The notes: generated by a model not told the origin, from the sequence alone. A stretch of 54,304 bases of DNA from an uncultured Oscillospiraceae bacterium (GCA_910587135.1 CAJULF010000017.1:1-54304); one strand, 5' to 3'. Positions 41,907 through 50,299 are shown, counted from the stretch's first letter. Numbers and translations: made by a program.

Positions 41907-42080
41907 ATGGCAGAAATTCGTCTGGGCAAAAATGAATCTCTTGAGACAGCTCTGAAGCGTTTCAAGCGTTCATGCGCAAGGGACGGCGTTCTTGCTGAAG
42001 TTCGTAAGAGAGAGCATTACGAAAAGCCTTCGGTAAAGCGTAAGAAGAAGTCCGAAGCTGCTCGCAAGCGCAAGTTCTGA
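41907..42080 (+). CDS. rpsU: 30S ribosomal protein S21
   Basis: 57 residues: MAEIRLGKNESLETALKRFK at the start, RREHYEKPSVKRKKKSEAA-like basic middle (here KREHYEKPSVKRKKKSEAA) and end RKRKF. Strong AGGGAGG ribosome binding site 9 nt before ATG 41907. S21 helps 30S subunits engage mRNA. Monocistronic here, with its own promoter and a likely terminator; yqeY, a common neighbour, is absent. Confidence 0.96.
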   Translation: MAEIRLGKNESLETALKRFKRSCARDGVLAEVRKREHYEKPSVKRKKKSEAARKRKF

Positions 42081-42143
42081 TTTGGAGCGTGTGAAACATT
42101 CTGATTTGGAGTTTGCTTTTGCTACTTAAAATCAACGGTTAGG

Positions 42144-42175
42144 GCGGGCAGGTATTTGTCCGCTTTAATTGTTTT
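42144..42175 (+). terminator. Likely rpsU terminator
   Basis: GCGGGCA (42144-42150) pairs with TGTCCGC (42157-42163), followed by TTTAATTGTTTT. Confidence 0.65.
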
Positions 42176-42251
42176 AAGGCTATTTATAACGGAATATGGA
42201 TATGATTTTGATTGGGTGACGGGCGTCCCCGAAGAATTGTATAATACTAAT

Positions 42252-42336
42252 TTCTCATTGAAAGTGTACACAAAAATCTTCGCAAAACCATATATCAGAG
42301 TTTTTGCTCGATTTTTTGTACGCTTTCTAATGGGAA
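42252..42336. repeat. 85-bp near-perfect palindrome before yqeG
   Basis: The sequence from TTCTCATTGAAAGTGTACAC to the matching right end (GTACGCTTTCTAATGGGAA) reads almost the same on both strands, with about ten mismatched positions in each half. AT-rich, no gene. A TATAAT at 42240-42245 just outside could be a promoter for yqeG, with only a weak -35. Only one copy in the window. Confidence 0.6.
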
Positions 42337-42390
42337 TAAGTATAAAAGATAATTGACTTGTGTCACGATGAAATGTCGTTGGGGGTTATA

Positions 42391-42891
42391 ATGCTGTTCA
42401 AACCTACCTTCTGGCTTAACAGCGTGCTTATGATAGACGAGGATTTTCTCAGAGAAAACCGCGTCGAGGCGCTTGTGCTGGATCTTGACAATACCCTCTC
42501 AATGCACGGAGACCCCGTCCCCGAGGAGGGCGTGGAGGATTGGCTGGATAAAATGAGGGGTCTGGGGATAAAGATGCGGGTGGTGTCCAACAACACCAAC
42601 AGGCGGGTAGCGCCACTGGCGGCAAGGCTGGGTCTGGAGTTCACCGCAAACGGAGCAAAGCCGCTTACCTTCGGAATAACCCGCGCCATGAAAGCGATGG
42701 GGGCGGACAGAAACGTTACGCTGGTCGTTGGCGATCAGATATTCACGGATATCGTAGCGGGAAATTTAAGGGGAGTGCGGACAGTGCTTGTCGAGCCGTT
42801 TCACCTGGAAAAGACCTGGACTTTCCGCTTAAAAAGGCGGCTGGAAAGCGTAGTGTTCCACAGAGATTATTCTAAATTGGAGAGAAGATAA
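42391..42891 (+). CDS. yqeG: YqeG family HAD IIIA-type phosphatase
   Basis: 166-residue HAD hydrolase. Motif I LDLDNTLS, motif II VVSNNTN, the lysine AKPLTFG and motif III VGDQIFTDIVAGNLRG are complete. It resembles phosphatidylglycerophosphatase-like HADs; its substrate in bacteria is unsettled. I choose ATG 42391 behind GGGGGT instead of TTG 42358. Its stop overlaps the next ATG (TAATG). Confidence 0.9.
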   Translation: MLFKPTFWLNSVLMIDEDFLRENRVEALVLDLDNTLSMHGDPVPEEGVEDWLDKMRGLGIKMRVVSNNTNRRVAPLAARLGLEFTANGAKPLTFGITRAMKAMGADRNVTLVVGDQIFTDIVAGNLRGVRTVLVEPFHLEKTWTFRLKRRLESVVFHRDYSKLERR

Positions 42892-43745
42892 TGGGTATTA
42901 CTTTCGGACCCGGAGGAAATTCCGTGAGCTGGGGCAAGCGGAAATTTCCCGAGGAGCTTCCCGCGTATCTCAAAGAGCTTGGGCTTAACGGTTACGAAAT
43001 AGAGTGCGGCAGAGGGGTGCGGCTGAGCGAAAAAACTCCCGTGCTGCTTCCGAATTTGGCAAGGGAAAACGGGATATACATCACGCTCCACGCGCCGTAT
43101 TTTATCTCGCTGTCCTCCGTTGAGGAGGAAAAGCGGCTTAAAAGCGTGGATTACATTTTGCAGTCGGCGAACGCCGCGAAATCAGTGGGAGCGGAAAAAA
43201 TCGTCGTTCATTCGGGCAGCTGCTCCAAAATCAGCCGAGCGGAGGCGACTTTTCTCGCGAAGGATACGCTGAAACGCGCTCAGGCGGCGCTGGACGAGGC
43301 GGGACTTTCCGAAATAATAATCTGTCCCGAAACTATGGGCAAGATAAACCAGCTTGGAACTCTTGAAGAGGTCGTGGAACTGTGCGGCGTTGACGAGAGA
43401 TTTCTCCCCACGGTGGACTTCGGACACCTTAACGCGCGTACTCTCGGCGGAATAAAGGGCAGGGAGGACTACGCGAAAATGCTGGATCATATTGAGGACA
43501 AGCTCGGGTATGAACGGCTGAGCAGAATGCATATACATTTCAGTAAGATAGAGTATACGAAGGGCGGTGAAAAGCGTCATATCACATTCGAGGACAATAT
43601 CTTCGGACCGCGCTATGAGCCGCTTATAGAGGAGCTTTACAGCCGCGGGCTCTCCCCGTCCGTTATCTGCGAAAGCGATGGAACGCAGGCTGAGGACGCC
43701 GCGGAGATGATGAAATACTACAAAGCTTTGGGGGGTAAGGTATGA
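42891..43745 (+). CDS. Endonuclease IV-like TIM-barrel protein
   Basis: 284 residues of the AP endonuclease family 2 / xylose isomerase-like barrel. Most zinc ligands of Nfo have counterparts: THAPY-type LHAPYFIS, VVHSGSC, ICPETMG, VDFGHLNA, MHIHFSKIEY and the final ICESDG. The Nfo segment DxH near residue 229 is EKRHI here, so one aspartate seems missing. It could be a deoxyribonuclease IV acting on abasic sites or an isomerase-like relative. Overlaps aroQ by 4 nt. Confidence 0.8.
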   Translation: MGITFGPGGNSVSWGKRKFPEELPAYLKELGLNGYEIECGRGVRLSEKTPVLLPNLARENGIYITLHAPYFISLSSVEEEKRLKSVDYILQSANAAKSVGAEKIVVHSGSCSKISRAEATFLAKDTLKRAQAALDEAGLSEIIICPETMGKINQLGTLEEVVELCGVDERFLPTVDFGHLNARTLGGIKGREDYAKMLDHIEDKLGYERLSRMHIHFSKIEYTKGGEKRHITFEDNIFGPRYEPLIEELYSRGLSPSVICESDGTQAEDAAEMMKYYKALGGKV

Positions 43746-44182
43746 AAATACTGGTGCTGAACGGACCGAATCTCAATCTTCTCGGAGAGAGAGAGCCTAA
43801 TATTTACGGCGAAGAAACAATGCAATCCATCAACGACGAGATGATGGAGTTGGGGCGGGCTATGGGATACGAGGTTGAATATTTCCAGAACAACGCCGAG
43901 GGTCGCCTTATTGACAGATTACAGGAGGCGCGGCTGGACTGTGCGGGGGTCATTTTCAACGCGGGCGCGTATACTCATTACAGCTATGCGCTGAGGGACG
44001 CTATCGCTTCGATAAAAATACCTGTGGTAGAGGTGCATATGTCAAATGTTGACAACCGCGAGGATTTCCGCAAGATAAGCGTGATAGCTCCGGTCTGCCG
44101 CGGCAGTATAAGCGGCTTTGGCAAGTACAGCTACTGTCTGGCATTCTACGCGCTCAATAATATTCTGGGGGAAGGAAAGTAA
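43742..44182 (+). CDS. aroQ: 3-dehydroquinate dehydratase, type II
   Basis: Third step of the shikimate pathway. 146 residues. Opens LVLNGPNLNLLGEREPNIYG with the catalytic tyrosine, then QNNAEGRLIDRLQEA, INAGAYTHYSYALRDAI-like FNAGAYTHYSYALRDAI with the catalytic histidine neighbourhood, and VEVHMSNV. Overlaps the upstream gene; pepP follows after 4 nt. Confidence 0.97.
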   Translation: MKILVLNGPNLNLLGEREPNIYGEETMQSINDEMMELGRAMGYEVEYFQNNAEGRLIDRLQEARLDCAGVIFNAGAYTHYSYALRDAIASIKIPVVEVHMSNVDNREDFRKISVIAPVCRGSISGFGKYSYCLAFYALNNILGEGK

Positions 44183-44186
44183 GGAT

Positions 44187-45257
44187 ATGAACAGGATTGA
44201 ACAACTTTCACAATGGCTGGAGGACGAGCGCAGCGGCGCTCTTATAACCTCCGAGGTGAGCCGCCGTTATCTCAGCGAGTACGCGTCCACTGACGGCATT
44301 ATGCTGATAACCAAGGAGGAGAGCTATTTCCTTATCGACGCGCGGTATTTCGACCATGCGAAGCAGAAGGCTAAAAACTGCACGGTAATACTGCTTACGG
44401 ATACGGGCAAGCAGCTGCTCGATCTGCTTATCAAGCATGGCATAAAGCGGCTTCATATCGAATCGGATATGCTGACGGTAAGGGAGCTTGAGGATTACCG
44501 CGAAATGCTTCACTACTCCGAACTGGACAGCGGAAACGGGCTTTCCGATAAGCTGCGCGAAATGCGGATAGTTAAAAGCGCGGAGGAGATCGCTCTTATC
44601 ACAAAGGCGCAGCGTATCGCCGAAAAAGGCTTTGAGCGCCTTCTGGGGACTGTGCGCAGCGGCATGACCGAAAAGCAGGTCAGCGCGCTTTTGGAATATT
44701 ATATAATGGACAGTGGTGCGGACGGGATATCTTTTGATACCATCGCGGCATCGGGCATAAACTCCTCGGTTCCCCATGCCGTTCCCACGGACAAGGAGCT
44801 TAAGGAGGGCGAATTCCTGACGCTGGACTTCGGGGCGCTTTATGACGGGTATCATTCCGACATGACCAGAACTCTTGCGGTGGGCAGCGTTTCCGAGCAG
44901 ATGGAAGAGGTTTACAATGCGGTTTACAGCGCGAATATCGATGCTATGCAGGCGGTGCGTGCGGGGGTTGGCTGCAAGGTTGCGGACAGTGTTGCGCGCA
45001 GCACCCTTAACGCTTGGAACGGATTGGATAAGTATTTTAACCATGGTCTGGGACACGGTGTGGGGCTTGAGATACATGAGGAGCCCCGTCTTTCCAAAAG
45101 CAGCGGAACGATGCTCCGCGCGGGCATGGTGGTGACTATCGAACCGGGAGCCTACATCAGCGGAAAGTACGGTGTGCGTATTGAGGATATGGTGGTCGTT
45201 ACCGAAAACGGCTGCGATAATCTGGCAAATGTCACTAAAAACCTTATTCACATATGA
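44187..45257 (+). CDS. pepP: Xaa-Pro aminopeptidase (M24 family)
   Basis: 356-residue metallopeptidase that removes N-terminal residues before proline. The creatinase-like N domain (about 1-125) precedes the pita-bread fold with metal ligands in LDFGALYDGYHSDMTRT, GLGHGVGLEIHE, TIEPGAYI and VRIEDMVVV. The start is ATG 44187 with AAGTAAGGAT upstream; the longer frame to 44118 lies in aroQ. The order aroQ-pepP-efp is widely conserved in Firmicutes. Confidence 0.95.
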   Translation: MNRIEQLSQWLEDERSGALITSEVSRRYLSEYASTDGIMLITKEESYFLIDARYFDHAKQKAKNCTVILLTDTGKQLLDLLIKHGIKRLHIESDMLTVRELEDYREMLHYSELDSGNGLSDKLREMRIVKSAEEIALITKAQRIAEKGFERLLGTVRSGMTEKQVSALLEYYIMDSGADGISFDTIAASGINSSVPHAVPTDKELKEGEFLTLDFGALYDGYHSDMTRTLAVGSVSEQMEEVYNAVYSANIDAMQAVRAGVGCKVADSVARSTLNAWNGLDKYFNHGLGHGVGLEIHEEPRLSKSSGTMLRAGMVVTIEPGAYISGKYGVRIEDMVVVTENGCDNLANVTKNLIHI

Positions 45258-45304
45258 AATGTGTAATTCTTTTGGCTTTTTTTAGGATTTTTTATAAAAA
45301 GGTC

Positions 45305-45333
45305 TTGAAAAAATCCGCGATATAGGTTAAAAT
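45305..45333 (+). promoter_or_regulatory. Promoter of efp
   Basis: TTGAAA (45305-45310), 17-bp spacer, TAAAAT (45328-45333), 85 nt before efp. Confidence 0.65.
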
Positions 45334-45417
45334 ATAAAAGTATGGTGTCGGATATGTTTATGCGCGGTCAACGGCGCGTCCGGCTTATGACAGGAAAAAG
45401 TAAATTGGAGGCATATT

Positions 45418-45978
45418 ATGATCACAGCAGGAGATTTCAGAAACGGCGTAACCTTTGAGGAGGACGGCAACGTAATGCAGATCATCGAGTTCCAGCACGT
45501 TAAGCCCGGCAAAGGCGCGGCGTTTGTAAGAACCAAGGTGAGAAACGTTATTACCGGCTCGGTGGTTGAAAAGACCTATAACCCGTCCGCAAAATTCCCT
45601 ACCGCTTTTGTGGAGAGAAAGGATATGGAGTACACTTACAGCGATGGCGAGCTGTACCACTTTATGGATCCCGAGAGCTATGAGGACGTTCCCGTAAACG
45701 CTTCCGACCTCGGCGACAACTTCAAGTTTGTCAAGGAAAATATGATCTGCAAGGTTTTGTCCTATAAGGGCAAGGTTTTCGGCGTAGAGCCTCCTAACTT
45801 TGTGGAGCTTGAAATAACCCAGACAGATCCCGGCTTCGCGGGAAATACCGCTACAAACGCGACCAAGCCCGCAACTCTGGAAACGGGTGCGGAGATCCGC
45901 GTTCCCCTGTTTATCAACGAGGGCGAGGTTATCCGTATTGACACGAGAACGGGAGAATATATGGAGCGCGTAAAGTGA
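45418..45978 (+). CDS. efp: Elongation factor P
   Basis: Relieves ribosome stalling at proline runs. 186 residues, three-domain size. The tip loop is KPGKGAAFVRTKVRN with lysine at the modified position, and the family signature TRTGEYMERVK closes the protein. No modification enzyme is in the window. AATTGGAGG ribosome binding site. Confidence 0.98.
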   Translation: MITAGDFRNGVTFEEDGNVMQIIEFQHVKPGKGAAFVRTKVRNVITGSVVEKTYNPSAKFPTAFVERKDMEYTYSDGELYHFMDPESYEDVPVNASDLGDNFKFVKENMICKVLSYKGKVFGVEPPNFVELEITQTDPGFAGNTATNATKPATLETGAEIRVPLFINEGEVIRIDTRTGEYMERVK

Positions 45979-46014
45979 TTTGCGCTTCATGGGGCAGAAA
46001 GGAAGTAAAACGTT

Positions 46015-46428
46015 ATGACTATCGGCGAAAAGGTATCTTATATAAAGGGTCTTGCGGAGGGACTTAAGGTTGACGACTCCACAAACGAGGGTAAAATTCT
46101 CGGCGCGATTCTTGACGTTCTCGCGGACATTTCGGCGGAGCTGGATAACGTGGACGAGCGTTTTGCGGAGATCGACGAGGAGCTTGACGATGTTGCGGAA
46201 GTAATGACGGATATTGAGGAGAGCGTCGCCGATCTTGAGGACGAGGTCTTCGACTACGAGGACGAGGATTACGAGGACGATTTTGACGAGCTTGACGAGA
46301 TGTACGAGACCACCTGCCCCAACTGCGAAAATACCATTCGTTTTGATTACGAGCAGGCTGCTCTCGGCGGCATGGACTGTCCGAACTGCGGTCAGCACCT
46401 TGAGTTCGAGCTTGAGGACGATGAATAA
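46015..46428 (+). CDS. CD1247 N-terminal domain protein with zinc ribbon
   Basis: 137 residues. The N-terminal half (SYIKGLAEGLKVDDSTNEGK) matches a small Clostridial domain often found behind efp. Then comes a very acidic coiled segment (about 60-100, with EDEDYEDD) and a C-terminal zinc ribbon CPNCENT...CPNCGQH. Soluble. Function unknown; position behind efp suggests a translation or regulatory role but nothing proves it. Confidence 0.85.
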   Translation: MTIGEKVSYIKGLAEGLKVDDSTNEGKILGAILDVLADISAELDNVDERFAEIDEELDDVAEVMTDIEESVADLEDEVFDYEDEDYEDDFDELDEMYETTCPNCENTIRFDYEQAALGGMDCPNCGQHLEFELEDDE

Positions 46429-46431
46429 TAA

Positions 46432-46512
46432 TTGACATTATAGTAATGGGCAATAGACTGTAACGATATGCATACGGCGATATCGGAACGTTTATTGTCC
46501 ATTAGTTATTAG
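46432..46512. repeat. AT-rich inverted repeat before hisC
   Basis: AATGGGCAATA (about 46445-46455) pairs with TATTGTCCATT (about 46493-46503), with TAATAA/TTATTA outside. The spacing and the central atgcatacggcgatatcgg resemble the element at 25395. It fills the gap to hisC. Confidence 0.55.
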
Positions 46513-46524
46513 GAGAGATTTTTA

Positions 46525-47574
46525 ATGAGCTGGAAGGACAATCTGATAAAAATACAGCCCTATACGGCAGGAGAACAGCCGAACAAAACGGATTTTATAA
46601 AGCTGAACGCAAATGAAAATCCTTATCCGCCGTCGCCCGAGGTCATACGGGCAATCCGTGAGTTTAACGGTGAGAACCTGAAAAAATACCCAAACGCGGA
46701 CGCAGTGCCGCTGAGGGCGGCATTGGCTAAGCGATTCGGTCTGGAGTGCGAAAACGTGTTCGCGGGGAACGGCTCTGACGACGTGCTGGCGCTGTGTTTC
46801 CGCGCCTTTTTCAACTCCGGCAAGCCTATAATTTATCCCGACATAACCTATTCTTTCTACCCTGTGTGGTGCGAGATGCTTAAAATACCCTATGAAACGA
46901 TTCCCGTAGACGAGAATTTCAATATCAACGCCGCGGATTATGACCGCCCCAACGGCGGCGTGGTAATCGCCAATCCCAACGCGCCAACCTCTATCGGCAG
47001 GGGACCGGATTTTATCCGGGAAATTCTTGACTGCAACCGCGAAAGCGTGGTAATTGTGGACGAGGCATATGTGGATTTCGGCGGAATAAGCGCTCTGCCG
47101 CTGCTTAATGAATACGAGAATCTGGTTATAACACAGACCTTCTCAAAGAGCCGCTCAATGGCGGGAATGAGGATAGGCTACGCGCTGGGCAACAAAGAGA
47201 TAATCTCAGCCCTTTTCGCTGCAAAGGACAGCTACAACTCCTACCCCATGGACAGCGTGGCGATAGCGGCGGGAATAGCTTCGGTGGAGGACGAGGAATA
47301 TTTTGCGGAAACCATTTCGCGGGTTATATCTTCGCGTGAAAGGCTTACAGAGGGGCTTCGTGCGTTTGGCTTTGATCTGCCCGACAGCTCTGCTAATTTC
47401 GTGTTCGCTGAGCACCCGAAATACGCGGCGAGGGATATCTGCGAGTTTCTTAAAACGAAGGATATTTATGTAAGGTATTTTTCAAAGCCGAGAATAGACA
47501 ACCGACTGCGCATTACCGTGGGGACGGAGGAGGAGATAGACAAGCTGCTGGATGCGTTAGCTGGATTGAAATAA
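46525..47574 (+). CDS. hisC: Histidinol-phosphate aminotransferase
   Basis: PLP aminotransferase of histidine synthesis, 349 residues. Class I/II features: KLNANENPYPPSPEV at the start, VFAGNGSDDVLAL, IANPNAPTS, VDEAYVDFGG and the PLP lysine in TQTFSKSRSMAGMRIGYALG, cut here as FSKSRSMAG. Some relatives are threonine-phosphate decarboxylases, but no cobalamin gene is nearby. No other his genes in the window. Ribosome binding site TAGGAGAG. Confidence 0.9.
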   Translation: MSWKDNLIKIQPYTAGEQPNKTDFIKLNANENPYPPSPEVIRAIREFNGENLKKYPNADAVPLRAALAKRFGLECENVFAGNGSDDVLALCFRAFFNSGKPIIYPDITYSFYPVWCEMLKIPYETIPVDENFNINAADYDRPNGGVVIANPNAPTSIGRGPDFIREILDCNRESVVIVDEAYVDFGGISALPLLNEYENLVITQTFSKSRSMAGMRIGYALGNKEIISALFAAKDSYNSYPMDSVAIAAGIASVEDEEYFAETISRVISSRERLTEGLRAFGFDLPDSSANFVFAEHPKYAARDICEFLKTKDIYVRYFSKPRIDNRLRITVGTEEEIDKLLDALAGLK

Positions 47575-47742
47575 TAATATTTTTATGCTTATATTAAGAT
47601 TTCTTAACACATCAACAATGTGTCATTATATGTGTAGGGGCAGGTTATAATAAAGTTACGGCAGGCTTTCGAAAAATCCGAAAACATCGTAAAATATAAC
47701 TACGGTTTTTACACCGCGTTTTAAAATTTAAGGGGGAAAATC

Positions 47743-48825
47743 ATGAAAAACAAACGTATTTTATCCGCTGTGGTTGCTGCGTTAACGGCAACATCTCTTT
47801 CGCTTTCGATAACTGCCGAAACAGTAAAAAACGGGGAATCGGCACACGCTGTAAGAAATTCCGAAATTGCATCATGCCTGGGCCATGTTGAATCCCAAAA
47901 GGAGCTTTGGGGTATCGGCAATGTGGACTTTGAAGATTTGTATTTAGGTGAAGCGGTTCAGACCTACGAATATCTTAAAGACGGTTTTTCGCCTTGTATA
48001 ACCATGTATCCGTTGATTTATGGCGATGATATAGTTCTGTGGGCGATTGAGGCGGATGACAGCTATCAAATCACAACAGAGCTTACATATTCTATAAACG
48101 ATTATATTGACGCCGATACGGAGTTTTCCATCGTGTATGCCGATGACGGGAGTTATCTGTATACCGATGGGGAGTTTATAATGCTGTCGGAGTATGATTA
48201 CGGCGATTCAGACCGTGAGGTTCTTGGCGGTGATGAAAACGGCGGCACATTGGTTCTTTCAAGCCTTTTGGAAAGCGAGCCGTTAAACTATTATGGGACT
48301 GAGGCTTATGCTGTTAATGATTTGTATGAGTGCGATGTAGACTATATTGAACAAGGACATAATTTATGCTGGGCTGCTGCATGTGCGTCAATAATAAATT
48401 ACAAGAAGGGCACAAACTATGATTCGTATGATGTAAATAATTATTTTACATCTTATAACCCTAATGACGGAAATAAAGTTTACACAGAGGATATTCCATA
48501 TGTATTGTCTTTGTATGGGCTGAGTTATAGTTACAAGTCAGTCGCCCCCGGTGCGCAGATTGTTTTAAAAAACATTAAGGCAGATTATCCTATTTATGGC
48601 GGATTTGCAGATTATACTAAACCGGTCAAATTAGAAGATGGTACAATAGATTATACAAGGCATGGAGCTGTATTGTATGGAATTTATACCAGTCGTGAAA
48701 CAATTTACATAATGGATCCTAATTATGGATTTACCTACTCAAACCCCAGTTCATCGGGAGAATATTCTTATTATGCTTCCGGATACACTTGGACGTTGGA
48801 AAGAGGCGTGTGCCATGTTTGGTAA
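47743..48825 (+). CDS. Secreted papain-fold (C39-like) cysteine protease
   Basis: 360 residues. A Sec signal peptide (about 1-26, ending SITAE) leads to a 170-residue proregion and a C-terminal papain-like domain. Catalytic cysteine 209 lies in QGHNLCWAAACASIINY, histidine 307 in RHGAVLYGIY and the third residue in IMDPNYG (Asp325 or Asn327). This arrangement matches C39/AvrRpt2/staphopain-like peptidases. AT-rich codon use. AGGGGG precedes the ATG. It overlaps the lipoprotein gene by 11 nt, so the two act together; the second may be an inhibitor or chaperone. No ABC exporter with a C39 domain is nearby, so this is a free secreted enzyme. Confidence 0.8.
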   Translation: MKNKRILSAVVAALTATSLSLSITAETVKNGESAHAVRNSEIASCLGHVESQKELWGIGNVDFEDLYLGEAVQTYEYLKDGFSPCITMYPLIYGDDIVLWAIEADDSYQITTELTYSINDYIDADTEFSIVYADDGSYLYTDGEFIMLSEYDYGDSDREVLGGDENGGTLVLSSLLESEPLNYYGTEAYAVNDLYECDVDYIEQGHNLCWAAACASIINYKKGTNYDSYDVNNYFTSYNPNDGNKVYTEDIPYVLSLYGLSYSYKSVAPGAQIVLKNIKADYPIYGGFADYTKPVKLEDGTIDYTRHGAVLYGIYTSRETIYIMDPNYGFTYSNPSSSGEYSYYASGYTWTLERGVCHVW

Positions 48826-49444
48826 AGGGCTGATATTCGTAACGCTTTTATGTTTTGCGGTTTTTTTCTTCTGCTCCTGCACAAAGGTGGAATCTTCTTT
48901 TGATTTGGATTCTTCGCTCCAGACTTTTGAAAGCGTTGAAGACGAATCTGCTAACAAAATATTGTCGCAAATTGTTGAAAGCGCCGAAAACCGGGAAACA
49001 GACGATGCATTTATGCCGTTTGTTAAAACAGCCGCCGCTGAGTATGCATATATTGAGATAGTTCCGGGCGGACTGGACGCTTACAGGGAGGATGGCTCTG
49101 TAGTTGAATCCGCGCGTCTGTCAGACGAGGATGCCGAAAGGGTGTTTGAGCTGCTGAGGCAGATACGAATAGAAAAACCTCCGCTGAACAAAAACACATG
49201 GGCAGGAAGTCCCGATGGCGGATATAGAGCAATATTTCTGGTTAGCCGTTACATTAGCTCTATGACGGACGATGTGAACACGCTTAGTGTAATTCCCGGC
49301 GGAAAAGTTGTAACGATCAGTTCAATACAGTTTTTGGCAGACGAAGAGGTCGTTTCTGAGCTATGCAGTCTTTATGATGAGCTTTATCGCAAATATTATC
49401 CTGAGCTCGCCGCAAAATGGGATGCTATAGCCAACGGATCATAG
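48815..49444 (+). CDS. Lipoprotein paired with the C39-like protease
   Basis: 209 residues with a lipoprotein signal ending FFFCSC (lipidated Cys near residue 22), then an acidic domain that I do not recognise (FVKTAAAEYAYIEIVPGGLD, RIEKPPLNKNTWAGS). The start is ATG 48815 with AAAGAGG upstream, inside the last codons of the protease; the longer frame lies in that gene. A membrane-bound immunity-like or inhibitor role is inferred from coupling only. Confidence 0.65.
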   Translation: MFGKGLIFVTLLCFAVFFFCSCTKVESSFDLDSSLQTFESVEDESANKILSQIVESAENRETDDAFMPFVKTAAAEYAYIEIVPGGLDAYREDGSVVESARLSDEDAERVFELLRQIRIEKPPLNKNTWAGSPDGGYRAIFLVSRYISSMTDDVNTLSVIPGGKVVTISSIQFLADEEVVSELCSLYDELYRKYYPELAAKWDAIANGS

Positions 49445-49458
49445 AAATTAAACAGTTA

Positions 49459-49489
49459 TCCCCCGCCTGATAAGCGGGGGATATATTTG
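49459..49489 (+). terminator. Terminator of the protease-lipoprotein operon
   Basis: CCCCCGC (49460-49466) pairs with GCGGGGG (49474-49480), followed by ATATATTT, 15 nt behind the stop codon. Confidence 0.8.
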
Positions 49490-49582
49490 TGCAAAATTAA
49501 TAAAATAAATTGTTTAAAAGCTTTGAAATAATATTACTATCAACAAAATAATATATTCGGCGGCAAAAAAGTGAAAAAACTC

Positions 49583-49611
49583 TTGACTTTGGGAGTAAAA
49601 TGTAGTATTAT
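49583..49611 (+). promoter_or_regulatory. Promoter of the feo operon
   Basis: TTGACT (49583-49588), 17-bp spacer, TATTAT (49606-49611). Confidence 0.85.
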
Positions 49612-49617
49612 ATACAT

Positions 49618-49635
49618 GGTTAGCAAGGGCTAACC
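49618..49635 (+). promoter_or_regulatory. feo operator 1, DtxR-like dyad at the start site
   Basis: GGTTAG-CAAGGG-CTAACC: 6-bp arms around 6 bp, within 8-bp arms overall. It overlaps the expected transcription start. The half-site TTAG...CTAA and spacing are those of DtxR/IdeR iron repressors (consensus TTAGGTTAGSCTAACCTAA). Confidence 0.75.
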
Positions 49636-49652
49636 AAAATCAAGGGCAGTGC

Positions 49653-49668
49653 GTTAGATTACGCTAAC
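49653..49668 (+). promoter_or_regulatory. feo operator 2, DtxR-like dyad
   Basis: GTTAG-ATTACG-CTAAC, same TTAG-N6-CTAA pattern, 35 bp downstream of the first site. Confidence 0.65.
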
Positions 49669-49736
49669 CTATATGGAGCATTGAATGCCTTATATAATAA
49701 AACAGGCTCTGAGAAATTTAAAACGGGAGGGATAGT

Positions 49737-49949
49737 ATGATGCCGCTTACAATGGCTGATTCGGGTGAAGAAATGATGATAAGGAAAGTTGGCGGAAATC
49801 CCGATACACGGAAGTTCCTTGAAAGCCTGGGCTTTGTCGTGGGTGGAATGGTGACAATTATCAATGAAATAGGAGGGAATGTCATAGTTAATGTCAAAGA
49901 GTCCCGCGTAGCTGTTTCTAAGGAAATGGCGATGAAAATCATGGTATAA
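49737..49949 (+). CDS. feoA: FeoA family protein, first copy
   Basis: 70 residues forming one SH3-like FeoA domain (RKFLESLGFVVGGMVTIINE, IGGNVIVNVKESRVAVSKEMA). FeoA proteins bind or modulate the FeoB G-domain. Lies 33 nt before the second feoA. Divergent from the second copy, so not a recent duplication. Confidence 0.9.
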   Translation: MMPLTMADSGEEMMIRKVGGNPDTRKFLESLGFVVGGMVTIINEIGGNVIVNVKESRVAVSKEMAMKIMV

Positions 49950-49982
49950 AACAGAAATTACAGAGATTGGGAGGTATGTGTT

Positions 49983-50201
49983 ATGGCAACATTGAAGGAC
50001 GCTAAGATCGGACAGACCGTCACGGTAAAGAAGCTTACCGGTGAGGGAGCGGTCAAGCGCAGGATAATGGATATGGGTATAACAAAGGGTACGGAAATAT
50101 ATATCCGAAAGGTAGCTCCGCTGGGAGACCCGATAGAGATAACCGTACGCGGCTACGAGCTTTCGCTGCGCAAGGCTGATGCGGAAATGGTGGAAATATA
50201 A
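49983..50201 (+). CDS. feoA: FeoA family protein, second copy
   Basis: 72-residue FeoA domain (KIGQTVTVKKLTGEGAVKRR, MDMGITKGTEIYIRKVAPLG, ITVRGYELSLRKADA). Better match to the typical FeoA than the first copy. GGGAGG ribosome binding site. Confidence 0.94.
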   Translation: MATLKDAKIGQTVTVKKLTGEGAVKRRIMDMGITKGTEIYIRKVAPLGDPIEITVRGYELSLRKADAEMVEI

Positions 50202-50258
50202 CTGCAATTTTGCGCACGGTGCATATGCCGTCTTGATTATATGTTTCATATGCAGTGC

Positions 50259-50277
50259 GGTTAGGCTAAGCTAATCC
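50259..50277 (+). promoter_or_regulatory. Third TTAG-N6-CTAA dyad, directly before feoB
   Basis: GGTTAG-GCTAAG-CTAATCC. Of the three sites this one is nearest the DtxR consensus in its centre. It lies between feoA and feoB, 23 nt before the feoB ATG, so it may give feoB extra iron control or act as a roadblock. Confidence 0.65.
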
Positions 50278-50299
50278 AAAATAAGAAAGGAGAAATTAA

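Noticed and set aside
42156..42356. A 66-codon frame before yqeG
   Set aside because: It starts inside the rpsU terminator and covers a palindrome; no ribosome binding site and no recognisable protein.
47620..47655. Promoter before the C39-like protease (TATAAT at 47646-47651)
   Set aside because: A good -10 box, but no -35 sequence at 16-18 bp; left out of the feature list, although some promoter must lie here.
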